A stretch of DNA of 64,000 nucleotides from Arthrobacter alpinus (lineage in GTDB: Bacteria; Actinomycetota; Actinomycetes; Actinomycetales; Micrococcaceae): NCBI RefSeq assembly GCF_001445575.1, contig NZ_CP013200.1:1922001-1986000 (forward strand), given 5' to 3'. The position numbers were made by a program, and so were the translations under genes. Position 1 is the stretch's first letter. Every line of letters begins with the position of its first letter. Below, in pieces: positions 44,195 to 51,902 of the stretch. The notes below the pieces were generated by a model. It saw nothing but the letters and a program-made list of their open reading frames with translations. It had not been told where the DNA came from and searched no databases.

Positions 44195-44869
44195 GTGGAC
44201 ACATTAATGGCTAGTAGAAAAGAAAAAACCACGACCCTTCGCATGGCGCTGGTGGGCTGTGACTACATCACCGGGCTGGGGTTGAGCCAGCTCTTGCGGG
44301 GCGCTGATTTCATCGATGTTGCAGGATTCGCCACTGGTGCGGAGGAGGTGCTGGAGTTAATGGGTGCCGGACTCATTGACATGGTTTTGCTCGACGCCAG
44401 CATGGAAGCAGCCGAGCTGGCACAGACCTGCCGCTCGCTGAATCAGGTTCCAGTGCCGCCCACCGTGGTGGTCATGGGCGATGTTCCCTTTGACTTGGCT
44501 GAGTCTTTGGTCTTCTCCGGTGTCCGCGCCATCCTGCACCAGGGACTGCTCGCAGAGGATCTGCCTGTTGCCTTGCGCATGATTCATCGGGGCGGGGCAC
44601 TGCTGATCAACAGTGATGCCCGTGAAACCCTGATGAATCGCAGCCGGAGTTTTGATGCGCACCAACGCACCAGGTTCGAGTGCCTGAACCCGCGCGAACG
44701 CGTCGTTGCCCAAGGGGTAGCCGAAGGCTCGACGAACGCGCAGCTCGCCGGCTCCATGCACATGAGCGAAGCGACAGTAAAGCTGATTGTTTCCAACATC
44801 ATGAGCAAGTTGGGGGTCTCCAACAGGGTGCAGATCGCCGTGGCTGTCACCAAGGCCCGCGTCGTCTGA
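44195..44869 (+). CDS. Orphan LuxR-family regulator with degenerate receiver domain
   Basis: The C-terminal HTH (LNPRERVVAQGVAEGSTNAQ ... MSEATVKLIVSNIMSKLGV) is a clear LuxR/NarL DNA-binding domain. The N-terminal half follows a receiver fold, with the phosphoacceptor Asp apparently kept in MVLLDASM, but the acidic pair of strand 1 is replaced by G-C (MALVGCDY) and the conserved Lys of strand 5 by Gln (AILHQG). Phosphorylation by a sensor kinase is therefore doubtful, and no kinase gene is adjacent. GTG 44195 gives 224 residues; an ATG at 44207 is an alternative. It lies just before amtB-glnK. Confidence 0.85.
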   Translation: MDTLMASRKEKTTTLRMALVGCDYITGLGLSQLLRGADFIDVAGFATGAEEVLELMGAGLIDMVLLDASMEAAELAQTCRSLNQVPVPPTVVVMGDVPFDLAESLVFSGVRAILHQGLLAEDLPVALRMIHRGGALLINSDARETLMNRSRSFDAHQRTRFECLNPRERVVAQGVAEGSTNAQLAGSMHMSEATVKLIVSNIMSKLGVSNRVQIAVAVTKARVV

Positions 44870-44980
44870 TGGGCTAGTGGCCAAGCCCGTGGCAAAAGAT
44901 GACGCAAGTGGGATTAATGACGCGCAAGAAATACGCCGGAAACATTCCTGACGCGCCAACTTAACCCTGCTGGCCCAGAT

Positions 44981-45018
44981 GTAACGTGGTGGAAACTTTA
45001 CTCACTCCGTCGCGAAAC
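44981..45018 (+). promoter_or_regulatory. GlnR-type nitrogen-control box upstream of amtB
   Basis: The order GTAAC-N6-GAAAC-N6-CACTC-N6-GAAAC (44981-44985, 44992-44996, 45003-45007, 45014-45018) matches the actinobacterial GlnR site, two a-site/b-site pairs with six-base gaps; only the third element departs (CACTC for GTNAC). It lies 88 bases before the amtB start. GlnR activates ammonium-uptake genes under nitrogen limitation. Confidence 0.75.
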
Positions 45019-45105
45019 ACGGGTGAACTTTCATTGTAAGAGTCCAAAGTACACAGCTTCGTAAGCCGAGGCAGTCAACAACTCTTGCAACGAAAGGCCA
45101 GCTCA

Positions 45106-46467
45106 ATGAACACTGGCGATACAGCATGGGTCCTCATCTCAGCAGCCCTAGTGTTGCTGATGACCCCGGGACTTGCATTCTTCTACGGCGGCATGACTCG
45201 TGCCAAAGCCGTCCTGAACATGATGATGATGAGCTTCGGTGCCATTGGTCTTGTCGGCGTTCTCTGGGTCGTCTTCGGTTACTCGGCCGCCTTTGGAACT
45301 GATGTAGGCGGGGGACTACTGGGCAACCCGTTGGAGAAGCTGGGGCTGCAGGGCGTCCTTGATACCGGCGACGGGGCGCCACTAGTTGGCACCATTCCTG
45401 AAATTGTCTTTGTTGGCTTCCAAGCCGTCTTCGCCATTATTACCGTGGCCCTAATCACCGGCGCCATCGCTGACCGTGCCAAGTTCGGCGCGTGGATGAC
45501 CTTCGCTGCCATCTGGGTCACTGTGGTCTACTTCCCCGTAGCGCACTGGGTGTTCTCTTTCACTGAAGATGCTAACGGCAACCCCACAGGTGGTTGGATC
45601 GGCCAAGGCATGGGAGCCATTGACTTTGCCGGTGGAACCGCCGTACACATCAACGCAGGTGCCGCGGCTCTGGCGCTCGCCCTGATCCTGGGTCGCCGCA
45701 AGGGCTTCGGCAAGGATCCCAGCCACCGCCCTCACAACCTTCCCTTCGTGATGCTCGGTGCCGGCCTCCTCTGGTTTGGTTGGTTCGGATTCAACGCCGG
45801 CTCCGCGCTCGGCGCCAACGCCGTAGCCGGTTACGCCTGGATCAACACCCTTGCTGCCCCAGCCGCAGCAATCCTCGGCTGGCTGGTCGTTGAGAAGCTC
45901 CGTGACGGACATGCCACCTCACTCGGTGCCGCTTCTGGTGCCGTGGCCGGTTTGGTAGCCATTACCCCGGCATGCTCGGCACTGACTCCCATGTGGTCCA
46001 TCGCGCTGGGTCTGTTGGCTGGTGCAGTGTGCGCCCTGGCTGTTGGCTTGAAGTACCGTCTGGGCATCGATGACTCGCTCGACGTCGTCGGCGTGCACTT
46101 GGTGGGTGGCCTGGTTGGTACCTTGTTCATTGGTCTTGCTGCCGATCCCAACTCTCCCGCAGCCGGACAGGGCCTGTTCTACGGCGGCGGACTGGAACTC
46201 CTCGGCAAGCAGGCAATTGCCGCTGGAGCAGTCATGATCTACTCGTTCGTCATCGCCTACGCCATTGGCTGGGTCATCAACAAGACCATGGGCTTCCGGA
46301 TCTCATCCGCCGACGAAGCAGCGGGAGTGGACGTATCAGTCCACGCCGAGTCCGCTTACGACTTCGGTGGCCGCGCCACCGGCAGCTTCGTGCCGATGAC
46401 CGAGAAGCGAAGCGTCACCTCCGAGCCCGCAACGCCAGCCACAACCGAAGTAAAGGTAGACGCATGA
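45106..46467 (+). CDS. amtB: Ammonium transporter AmtB
   Basis: AmtB is a trimeric inner-membrane channel for ammonium. The 453-residue protein begins NTGDTAWVLISAALVLLMTP and has about eleven membrane helices, the family's LMTPGLAFFYGGM signature, FAGGTAVHINAGAAAL with the first pore His, and DVVGVHLVGGLVGTLFIG with the second. GAAAGG lies ten bases upstream of ATG 45106. It is coupled to glnK by ATGA, and a GlnR-type box lies upstream. Confidence 0.96.
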   Translation: MNTGDTAWVLISAALVLLMTPGLAFFYGGMTRAKAVLNMMMMSFGAIGLVGVLWVVFGYSAAFGTDVGGGLLGNPLEKLGLQGVLDTGDGAPLVGTIPEIVFVGFQAVFAIITVALITGAIADRAKFGAWMTFAAIWVTVVYFPVAHWVFSFTEDANGNPTGGWIGQGMGAIDFAGGTAVHINAGAAALALALILGRRKGFGKDPSHRPHNLPFVMLGAGLLWFGWFGFNAGSALGANAVAGYAWINTLAAPAAAILGWLVVEKLRDGHATSLGAASGAVAGLVAITPACSALTPMWSIALGLLAGAVCALAVGLKYRLGIDDSLDVVGVHLVGGLVGTLFIGLAADPNSPAAGQGLFYGGGLELLGKQAIAAGAVMIYSFVIAYAIGWVINKTMGFRISSADEAAGVDVSVHAESAYDFGGRATGSFVPMTEKRSVTSEPATPATTEVKVDA

Positions 46468-46802
46468 AACTGATCACCGCCATCATTCGGCCCGAACAGC
46501 TGGACGACGTCCGCAACGCACTAGAAAGCTACGGAGTGCAAGGTCTGACTATTAGCAGTGCACACGGCTACGGGCGTCAGCGCGGGCACACCGAAGTTTA
46601 TCGAGGCGCCGAATATGCAGTGGACCTTCATGCAAAGGTCCGTATTGAAGTACTCGCTTCAGATGAAGTGGCGTGGGATTTGATGGACGTCATTGTTGGC
46701 AGTTCCAACACCGGTAACCCGGGTGACGGCAAGGTATGGATGGTGGCCGTGCAGGAAGTCATGCGCGTACGCACCGGAGAACGAGGCGTCGCCGCCATCT
46801 GA
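46464..46802 (+). CDS. glnK: Nitrogen regulatory protein PII
   Basis: PII proteins sense 2-oxoglutarate and ATP/ADP and, when unmodified, plug AmtB. The 112-residue protein has the T-loop EVYRGAEYAVDL with Tyr51, the site of adenylylation (in actinobacteria) or uridylylation, and the ATP-binding GSSNTGNPGDGKVWM. Overlap with amtB is the standard glnK arrangement. No glnD adenylyltransferase gene follows; in many actinobacteria it is the third gene of this operon. Confidence 0.95.
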   Translation: MKLITAIIRPEQLDDVRNALESYGVQGLTISSAHGYGRQRGHTEVYRGAEYAVDLHAKVRIEVLASDEVAWDLMDVIVGSSNTGNPGDGKVWMVAVQEVMRVRTGERGVAAI

Positions 46803-46821
46803 TTCAACTCATCTAAGAAAA

Positions 46822-46865
46822 GAAGCAGCAGCTGCACCCAAAAATTCGGGTGCAGCTGCTGCTTC
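46822..46865 (+). terminator. Terminator hairpin after glnK
   Basis: An 18-bp stem (46822-46839 with 46848-46865) around an 8-base loop ends the amtB-glnK unit. The trailing T-run is weak, but the gene on the other side converges, so it may serve both. Confidence 0.75.
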
Positions 46866-46929
46866 ATTTGACGGTTAAGCCATGGCCAAATCACGGCTAG
46901 AGAGCCAAGGCTGGCCCAGAGCGATCGTC

Positions 46930-48513
46930 TTAGTCGCCGCTGGTTGTCCACGCTTCAGGGCCATTAGAGCCGGCCACGTATTCCTCCATGGGAACGGCTG
47001 CCGACTTCCAGGCGGCGAATGTTGGCTCCACGATCCGCCAGCATTCCTCAGCGGTATCGCCTCGGACCGAGAGGAGCGGGTCCGCGCTGAGTACGCCGTC
47101 GAGCACTTCACCGTAGGGCAACAAGGGATCGCTACCCAGAACAGCGTCCAGCTGGACACGGTCCAGCGTGAAGAGATTGCCAGGACCAATAACGTCCAGA
47201 TCTAGCGAGAGAGTTTCTGGTCCGAAACCAATATGCAGACGCGTGGGGGAGTCCGTGCCCTTGAAGCCAATCGGCAGGTGGGGGACAGCCTTGAACGTAA
47301 CCACGGCTTCCTTGCGGGTCCGGCCCAAGGCCTTCCCGGAACGCAAAATGAACGGCACCCCCGCCCAACGCCAGTTGTTTACATAGACCTCAACTTCGGC
47401 CAGAGTCTCGGTGCCGTTGGCGGGGTCTACGCCTTCCTCGGAGAGGTAGTCGGGGACCTGACGGTCGCCAATGCTGCCGCTGGTGTAGCGGGCCCGGCGA
47501 GAGTGGGTGGCGAAGTCGGCACTGCCTTGTGGGCCGATGGTACTGGCACGCAGCACGGCGGCAATGTTGGAGCGTACATCGTTTTCGCCCAATGTTGCTG
47601 GGGGCTCCATGGCCATGATCGCCATGATTTGCAGCAGGTGGCTCTGGATCATGTCACGTCCAGCGCCAGCGTGATCGTAGTAGCGGGCCCGGTTTTCCAA
47701 GGTCAAGGACTCATCAAAGATGATCTCCACCTTTTCAATATGTTCGCTGTTCCAGGAGTGTTCCAGCAAGCGGTTGGCAAAACGAAGGCCAATGACGTTC
47801 AGGACGGTCGATTTTCCGAGGAAGTGGTCCACCCGATGGATGTGGTCTTCGGGAACCAGCTTGGCGAGCGTGGCGTTGAGTTCCCGGGCCGATTCGGCGC
47901 TTGAGCCGAACGGCTTTTCCATGACCAGGCGAGTACCAGAAGGAAGATCCTTCTTCAGCAACACTTCACAAGCCTTCTGGCTCACGGCCGGCGGCAAGGC
48001 AAAGTACAAAGCCACCGGGCCCTCGATATCGGCGAGGAACTCGCCCAAGGCGCCCTTGGCCGTCACGTCGAGCTGGTGATAGCTGCTGTCTTTTTGAACG
48101 CTTTTGAGTTCCGTGATGCCTTCGGCGGTGGATCCTCCGCCGGGCTTTCCATCCGATTTTTCATCCGGGACAAGCGAGGCCGTAAAGCTCTCCGTGAGCC
48201 GGTCCTGCCATTGTTGGGCCGTCCAGGCATCGTTACCGGCGCCCACCAACTTCAGCCCGGGGGCTCGGCCCGAGGCAATGAGCCTGGCAACACCGGGCAA
48301 CAAGAGCCGACCGGTCAAATCGCCTGATGCCCCGAGGATTACGAGACTCTTGATCCGCTCAGCTGAGCCGCCAGCGGTAGCCGGGGCCGCATCAGGGTTC
48401 GGGAGATCAGTCTTGATCCGCTCAGCTGAGCCGCCAGCTGAAGCCGGGGACCCGGCGTCGTGCTGGGCAGGGGAGGCAGTACTTGCAGTATCTGTGTCAG
48501 AAGTGGATTTCAT
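46930..48513 (-). CDS. zwf: Glucose-6-phosphate dehydrogenase family protein
   Basis: The enzyme oxidises glucose 6-phosphate to 6-phosphogluconolactone with NADP+. It has VILGASGDLTGRLLLPG (dinucleotide site), MEKPFGSSAESARELN, the substrate segment HRVDHFLGKSTVLNV (canonical RIDHYLGKE form, here with Ser for Glu), and FILRSGKALG. The departure at LGKS and the lack of tal, opcA or pgl neighbours suggest a paralogue rather than the main Zwf. The 527-residue form from ATG 48513 has a Ser/Ala/Thr-rich N-terminus of about 55 residues containing a duplicated GGSAERIK segment; ATG 48552 is an alternative. Confidence 0.85.
   Translation of the reverse strand: MKSTSDTDTASTASPAQHDAGSPASAGGSAERIKTDLPNPDAAPATAGGSAERIKSLVILGASGDLTGRLLLPGVARLIASGRAPGLKLVGAGNDAWTAQQWQDRLTESFTASLVPDEKSDGKPGGGSTAEGITELKSVQKDSSYHQLDVTAKGALGEFLADIEGPVALYFALPPAVSQKACEVLLKKDLPSGTRLVMEKPFGSSAESARELNATLAKLVPEDHIHRVDHFLGKSTVLNVIGLRFANRLLEHSWNSEHIEKVEIIFDESLTLENRARYYDHAGAGRDMIQSHLLQIMAIMAMEPPATLGENDVRSNIAAVLRASTIGPQGSADFATHSRRARYTSGSIGDRQVPDYLSEEGVDPANGTETLAEVEVYVNNWRWAGVPFILRSGKALGRTRKEAVVTFKAVPHLPIGFKGTDSPTRLHIGFGPETLSLDLDVIGPGNLFTLDRVQLDAVLGSDPLLPYGEVLDGVLSADPLLSVRGDTAEECWRIVEPTFAAWKSAAVPMEEYVAGSNGPEAWTTSGD
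48349..48448. repeat. Direct duplication in the N-terminal coding part of the G6PDH gene
   Basis: A 27-base segment starting at 48349 recurs exactly at 48412, and similarity continues for about ten more bases with three differences. The 63-base offset is a multiple of three, so the duplication is in frame and gives two GGSAERIK copies 21 residues apart. Confidence 0.85.
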
Positions 48514-48677
48514 CACCACTTCAGCATGCCACCAATCGTCACGGTTTTTCATGGTGTTGCGCCTGTGCGGGGCGGAAATTTTCCCCGTGGCGCAATTGCC
48601 AATGTCGAAGCAGAATGTGCAGCGAAGAGTCGGCGTAGTTGGTACCCTTGATAGTTGAGTCCCTCAGGAAAGGGAGT

Positions 48678-48699
48678 GGGACGGTGTTAGTGCCGTCCC
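48678..48699 (+). terminator. Hairpin between the G6PDH and ffh genes
   Basis: GGGACGG (48678-48684) and CCGTCCC (48693-48699) with an 8-base loop lie about 110 bases before the ffh start. There is no T-run, so it may be a leader structure rather than a terminator. The rest of 48514-48806 shows no gene. Confidence 0.35.
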
Positions 48700-48806
48700 G
48701 CCGTTCTCATCCTGACTAACGTAAATTGCCGCGTTCATGCGCGGGCCGGCCACAGGCTGTCCCGCGCGGGCGTTGGTTAATCCCTGACGAAAGAAGTACC
48801 CGGCGC

Positions 48807-50381
48807 GTGTTCAACTCCCTATCTGACCGGCTGACAGCAACTTTTAAGAACTTGCGTGGCAAGGGACGGCTGAGCGAGGCCGACGTCGATGCCACAGTGC
48901 GCGAGATCCGCCGCGCCCTCCTGGACGCCGATGTTGCCGTGCCCGTGGTCCGCGCGTTCACCGCCAAGGTCCGCGAACGAGCCCTCGGCTCTGAGGTTAA
49001 TGACGCGCTGAACCCGGCGCAGCAGATTGTGAAGATCGTCAACGAGGAACTCGTTGCCATCTTGGGCGGGGAAACCCGGCGCATCAATCTGGCAAAGAAC
49101 CCGCCCACCGTGATCATGCTGGCAGGTCTGCAGGGTGCTGGTAAGACCACCCTCGCCGGAAAACTGTCCAAGTGGCTCAAGGGCCAGGGACACAGCCCGC
49201 TCTTGGTCGCGGCGGATTTGCAGCGCCCCAACGCCGTCAAGCAGCTGCAGGTCAACGGTGAGCGCGCAGGCGTTCCCGTATTTGCTCCGCACCCGGGCGT
49301 GTCCAGCGAGTTTGAATCCGCCACGGGCGATCCCGTAGCAGTCGCCATGGCCGGTTTGGCCGAGGCCAAGTCCAAGCTGCACGACGTTGTCATTGTTGAC
49401 ACCGCCGGCCGCCTGGGTATTGACGCCGAACTGATGAAGCAGGCTGCGGACATCCGCGCCGCCATCAACCCCGACGAGGTCCTGTTCGTCATTGACGCCA
49501 TGATCGGTCAGGATGCCGTCAACACGGCACAGGCGTTCAACGAAGGCGTCAACTTCACCGGCGTTGTGCTGACCAAGCTCGACGGCGACGCCCGCGGTGG
49601 TGCCGCCCTCTCGGTTGCCTCGGTGACCGGCAAGCCTGTTATGTTCGCCTCCACGGGCGAGGGCCTGGACGATTTCGAGCTGTTCCACCCGGACCGTATG
49701 GCCAGCCGCATCCTTGACATGGGTGACGTCCTCACCCTCATCGAGCAGGCTGAAAAGAACTGGGACAAGGGCGAAGCCGAGCGGATGGCGCAGAAATTCG
49801 CCGACCAGGAAGACTTCACCCTGGATGACTTCCTGTCTCAGATGCAGCAGATCCGCAAAATGGGCTCCATGAAGAAGATGCTCATGATGATGCCCGGTGC
49901 CGCCGGCATGCGTCAGCAGTTGGAAAACTTCGACGAGCGCGAGATTGACCGCGTCGAAGCTATTGTCCGCTCCATGACCCAGCACGAGCGTGTTGCGCCC
50001 AAGATCATCAACGGTTCACGCCGCGCCCGTATCGCCAAGGGTTCCGGCGTGCACGTTTCCGAGGTCAACGGCCTGCTGGAGCGTTTTGGCCAGGCCCAGA
50101 AGATGATGAAGAAGATGGCTCAGGGCGGCGGCATTCCCGGCATGCCTGGCGTTGCTGGCCCCGGCGGCTTCAACAGTGCCCGCAAGGGTAAGCAGGGCGC
50201 CAAGAAGAAGGCTCGCTCCGGTAACCCGGCCAAGGCTGCTGCCGAGTTGAAGGCCGCGCAGGAGAAGGCCAGCGCACCCAAGGCTCTGCCCACGGGAGCT
50301 GCTTTCGGCGCCGGCGCGCAGGACTTCGATCCGAGCAGCCTGAATCTGCCCAAGGGATTCGAGAAGTTCCTCGGTAAGTAG
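48807..50381 (+). CDS. ffh: Signal recognition particle protein Ffh
   Basis: Ffh binds signal sequences emerging from the ribosome and 4.5S RNA, and works with FtsY. The 524-residue protein (GTG start, VFNSLSDRLTATFKNLRGKG) has the N domain, G domain (GLQGAGKTTLAGKLSKWL near residue 107, DLQRPNAVKQL, VDTAGRLGID, TKLDGDARGGAALS) and a Met-rich M domain (SQMQQIRKMGSMKKMLMMMP, GSGVHVSEVNGLL). A Lys/Ala/Gly-rich tail ends the protein. A strong terminator follows. The upstream in-frame codons to 48726 have no family resemblance and are not included. Confidence 0.96.
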   Translation: MFNSLSDRLTATFKNLRGKGRLSEADVDATVREIRRALLDADVAVPVVRAFTAKVRERALGSEVNDALNPAQQIVKIVNEELVAILGGETRRINLAKNPPTVIMLAGLQGAGKTTLAGKLSKWLKGQGHSPLLVAADLQRPNAVKQLQVNGERAGVPVFAPHPGVSSEFESATGDPVAVAMAGLAEAKSKLHDVVIVDTAGRLGIDAELMKQAADIRAAINPDEVLFVIDAMIGQDAVNTAQAFNEGVNFTGVVLTKLDGDARGGAALSVASVTGKPVMFASTGEGLDDFELFHPDRMASRILDMGDVLTLIEQAEKNWDKGEAERMAQKFADQEDFTLDDFLSQMQQIRKMGSMKKMLMMMPGAAGMRQQLENFDEREIDRVEAIVRSMTQHERVAPKIINGSRRARIAKGSGVHVSEVNGLLERFGQAQKMMKKMAQGGGIPGMPGVAGPGGFNSARKGKQGAKKKARSGNPAKAAAELKAAQEKASAPKALPTGAAFGAGAQDFDPSSLNLPKGFEKFLGK

Positions 50382-50395
50382 TTCTTGGTTCGGAG

Positions 50396-50440
50396 GGCCC
50401 CGTCCGCGTTGTTAACTTACGACGCCGGACGGGGCCTTTT
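50396..50440 (+). terminator. Rho-independent terminator of ffh
   Basis: An 11-bp GC-rich stem (50396-50406 with 50426-50436) is followed by TTTT. Confidence 0.9.
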
Positions 50441-50578
50441 GCGTTTCAGGGCCTGGTGCTCGAGTCTGACGGACCCCCGCCGAGTCCGACGCAGCGCTAC
50501 GTCTGACTCGACGGCTCTCCGTCGGTCTCGGCGAAGTGGGCGTGCGGGAGTGTCAGGCCCATCAGGTAACCTGCATCA

Positions 50579-51280
50579 ATGAGTAAAACCCGGATTGTGT
50601 TTGTCCACGGCATGGATAGCTATGGAGCCGCTGCCTGGCCAGCCCAACACCTCCTCGCCGGTCACTACGATTGTCTCTTTCTCAAGCGCACCGGATTTGA
50701 CGCCGTCGCACCTGTCGCCGCAACTGACTTTGCCGCCGATGCCAACATTGTCATTGAGGCACTCGGCCACGGCGGGCACGTGGTGGCCCACGCCCAAGGC
50801 GCAGTGGCCGCCATGATGGCAGCGGTGCAGCGCCCTGATCTGGTCAGGTCGCTGGTTTTAATTGAGCCCTTGTTGCCGTCATTGACAGCCGAACTGCCGG
50901 CCAGCGCGGCGTATTCACAGCGCGTGGCGGAATTGTTCGCCCGTTCCGCGAAGCTTGGCGATGCCGAATTCCTCATGGAGTTCAACACTTTGCTGGCGGT
51001 TACCACGGCAGGAGCCGCGGAGCCTGTGGCTCGCCGGGCAGCCCGGGCGAGGCTGCAGCTGCCGTCATCGGCCGCCCCGCTGCTGATCATTGCCGGAGTA
51101 CCCACTTTGGTGCTGACCGGTGGTTGGGAACCGTTGTATGAAGAGGTTGCCGGTTACTTGGAGAGCACCGGCGCCAAACATGTTGTTCTACGAAGCGGGC
51201 ACAGGCCTCACGATACCGCTGCTGGTGCAGCACAGATTGAACAGTTTATCGAGGCTACGGAGCGCAGCGCCGTACATTAG
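50579..51280 (+). CDS. Alpha/beta-hydrolase fold protein lacking the nucleophile
   Basis: The 233-residue protein has the fold's start (RIVFVHGMDSYGAAAWPAQH) and the C-terminal His segment SGHRPHDTAAG, but at the nucleophile elbow, where homologues have GHSxG, it reads VVAHAQGAVAAMMA, so the Ser is Ala. Catalysis by the usual Ser mechanism is therefore not expected; it may be a binding protein or a decayed hydrolase. Upstream is the ffh terminator, downstream a GNAT gene. Confidence 0.75.
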   Translation: MSKTRIVFVHGMDSYGAAAWPAQHLLAGHYDCLFLKRTGFDAVAPVAATDFAADANIVIEALGHGGHVVAHAQGAVAAMMAAVQRPDLVRSLVLIEPLLPSLTAELPASAAYSQRVAELFARSAKLGDAEFLMEFNTLLAVTTAGAAEPVARRAARARLQLPSSAAPLLIIAGVPTLVLTGGWEPLYEEVAGYLESTGAKHVVLRSGHRPHDTAAGAAQIEQFIEATERSAVH

Positions 51281-51340
51281 GAGGACGCTGATCCGGCCTG
51301 AGCCATTCTGATTGTCACACCCAGCGGCTAGTCTTCTGAG

Positions 51341-51817
51341 ATGTTGGAAATCCGCCCGGCCGCCTTGCCTGAGTTTGCCCTGCTTCCTGCCATAGAGGCC
51401 GAGGCAGATGCAGCCTTTGAGGCGCTGGATCCGCCCATATCCATTGCGGACTTTCCCGCCCCGGACTCGGCACAGGATTACGCCGACGCCTTTCACATCA
51501 TGGTTGCGGGGCGTCCACCGGCCGGTTTTGTCAGGCTGGAGATCGTCGATGGCCAGGCCCACATGGCTCAATTGTCGGTGAGCCCGCAGTATGCGCGGCA
51601 GGGGATTGGGCGCCAGTTGGTCAACGCCGCAATTGCGTGGGCCGCCGAGGCCGGGTTTCACTCCATGACGCTCACTACCTTTGCGCACATCCCGTTCAAT
51701 GGACCCTTTTATACCAGTTGCGGCTTTAGTGAGCTTCCCCACGAGCAGTGGACAGCAGAGCTGGCAGAGTTGCGCCACCACGAGGCTTTTTGGACGCCAA
51801 GGGAGCCCGGATCGTGA
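51341..51817 (+). CDS. GNAT-family N-acetyltransferase
   Basis: The 158-residue protein has a complete GNAT core: MAQLSVSPQYARQGIGRQLV contains the V-x-P...RxxGxG acetyl-CoA loop, and GFHSMTLTTFAHIPFNGPFY with CGFSELP forms the C-terminal half. It resembles a broad class of small-molecule or amine acetyltransferases. Substrate unknown. It follows the degenerate hydrolase gene with a 60-base gap. Confidence 0.88.
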   Translation: MLEIRPAALPEFALLPAIEAEADAAFEALDPPISIADFPAPDSAQDYADAFHIMVAGRPPAGFVRLEIVDGQAHMAQLSVSPQYARQGIGRQLVNAAIAWAAEAGFHSMTLTTFAHIPFNGPFYTSCGFSELPHEQWTAELAELRHHEAFWTPREPGS

Positions 51818-51847
51818 TGAGAATAAAATTAACCCCACGGGAATAGG

Positions 51848-51876
51848 TTGAAGCTTCAAGTAGTTTGCTACTATAG
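51848..51876 (+). promoter_or_regulatory. Candidate promoter with overlapping palindromes upstream of the VOC gene
   Basis: A perfect palindrome TTGAAGCTTCAA (51848-51859) supplies a -35-like TTGAAG, and CTATAG (51871-51876) lies 17 bases further as a possible -10. AGTAG-TTTG-CTACT (51859-51872) is a second inverted repeat. Such overlap is typical of a repressor-controlled promoter (MarR or similar); the regulator gene is not here. Confidence 0.45.
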
Positions 51877-51902
51877 GAACAACAACAAACCTTGGAGACA
51901 TC

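Noticed and set aside
48726..48806. N-terminal extension of Ffh from an upstream start
   Set aside because: The added residues are Pro/Arg/Gly-rich without homology; VFNSLSDRLT at 48807 matches the family start.
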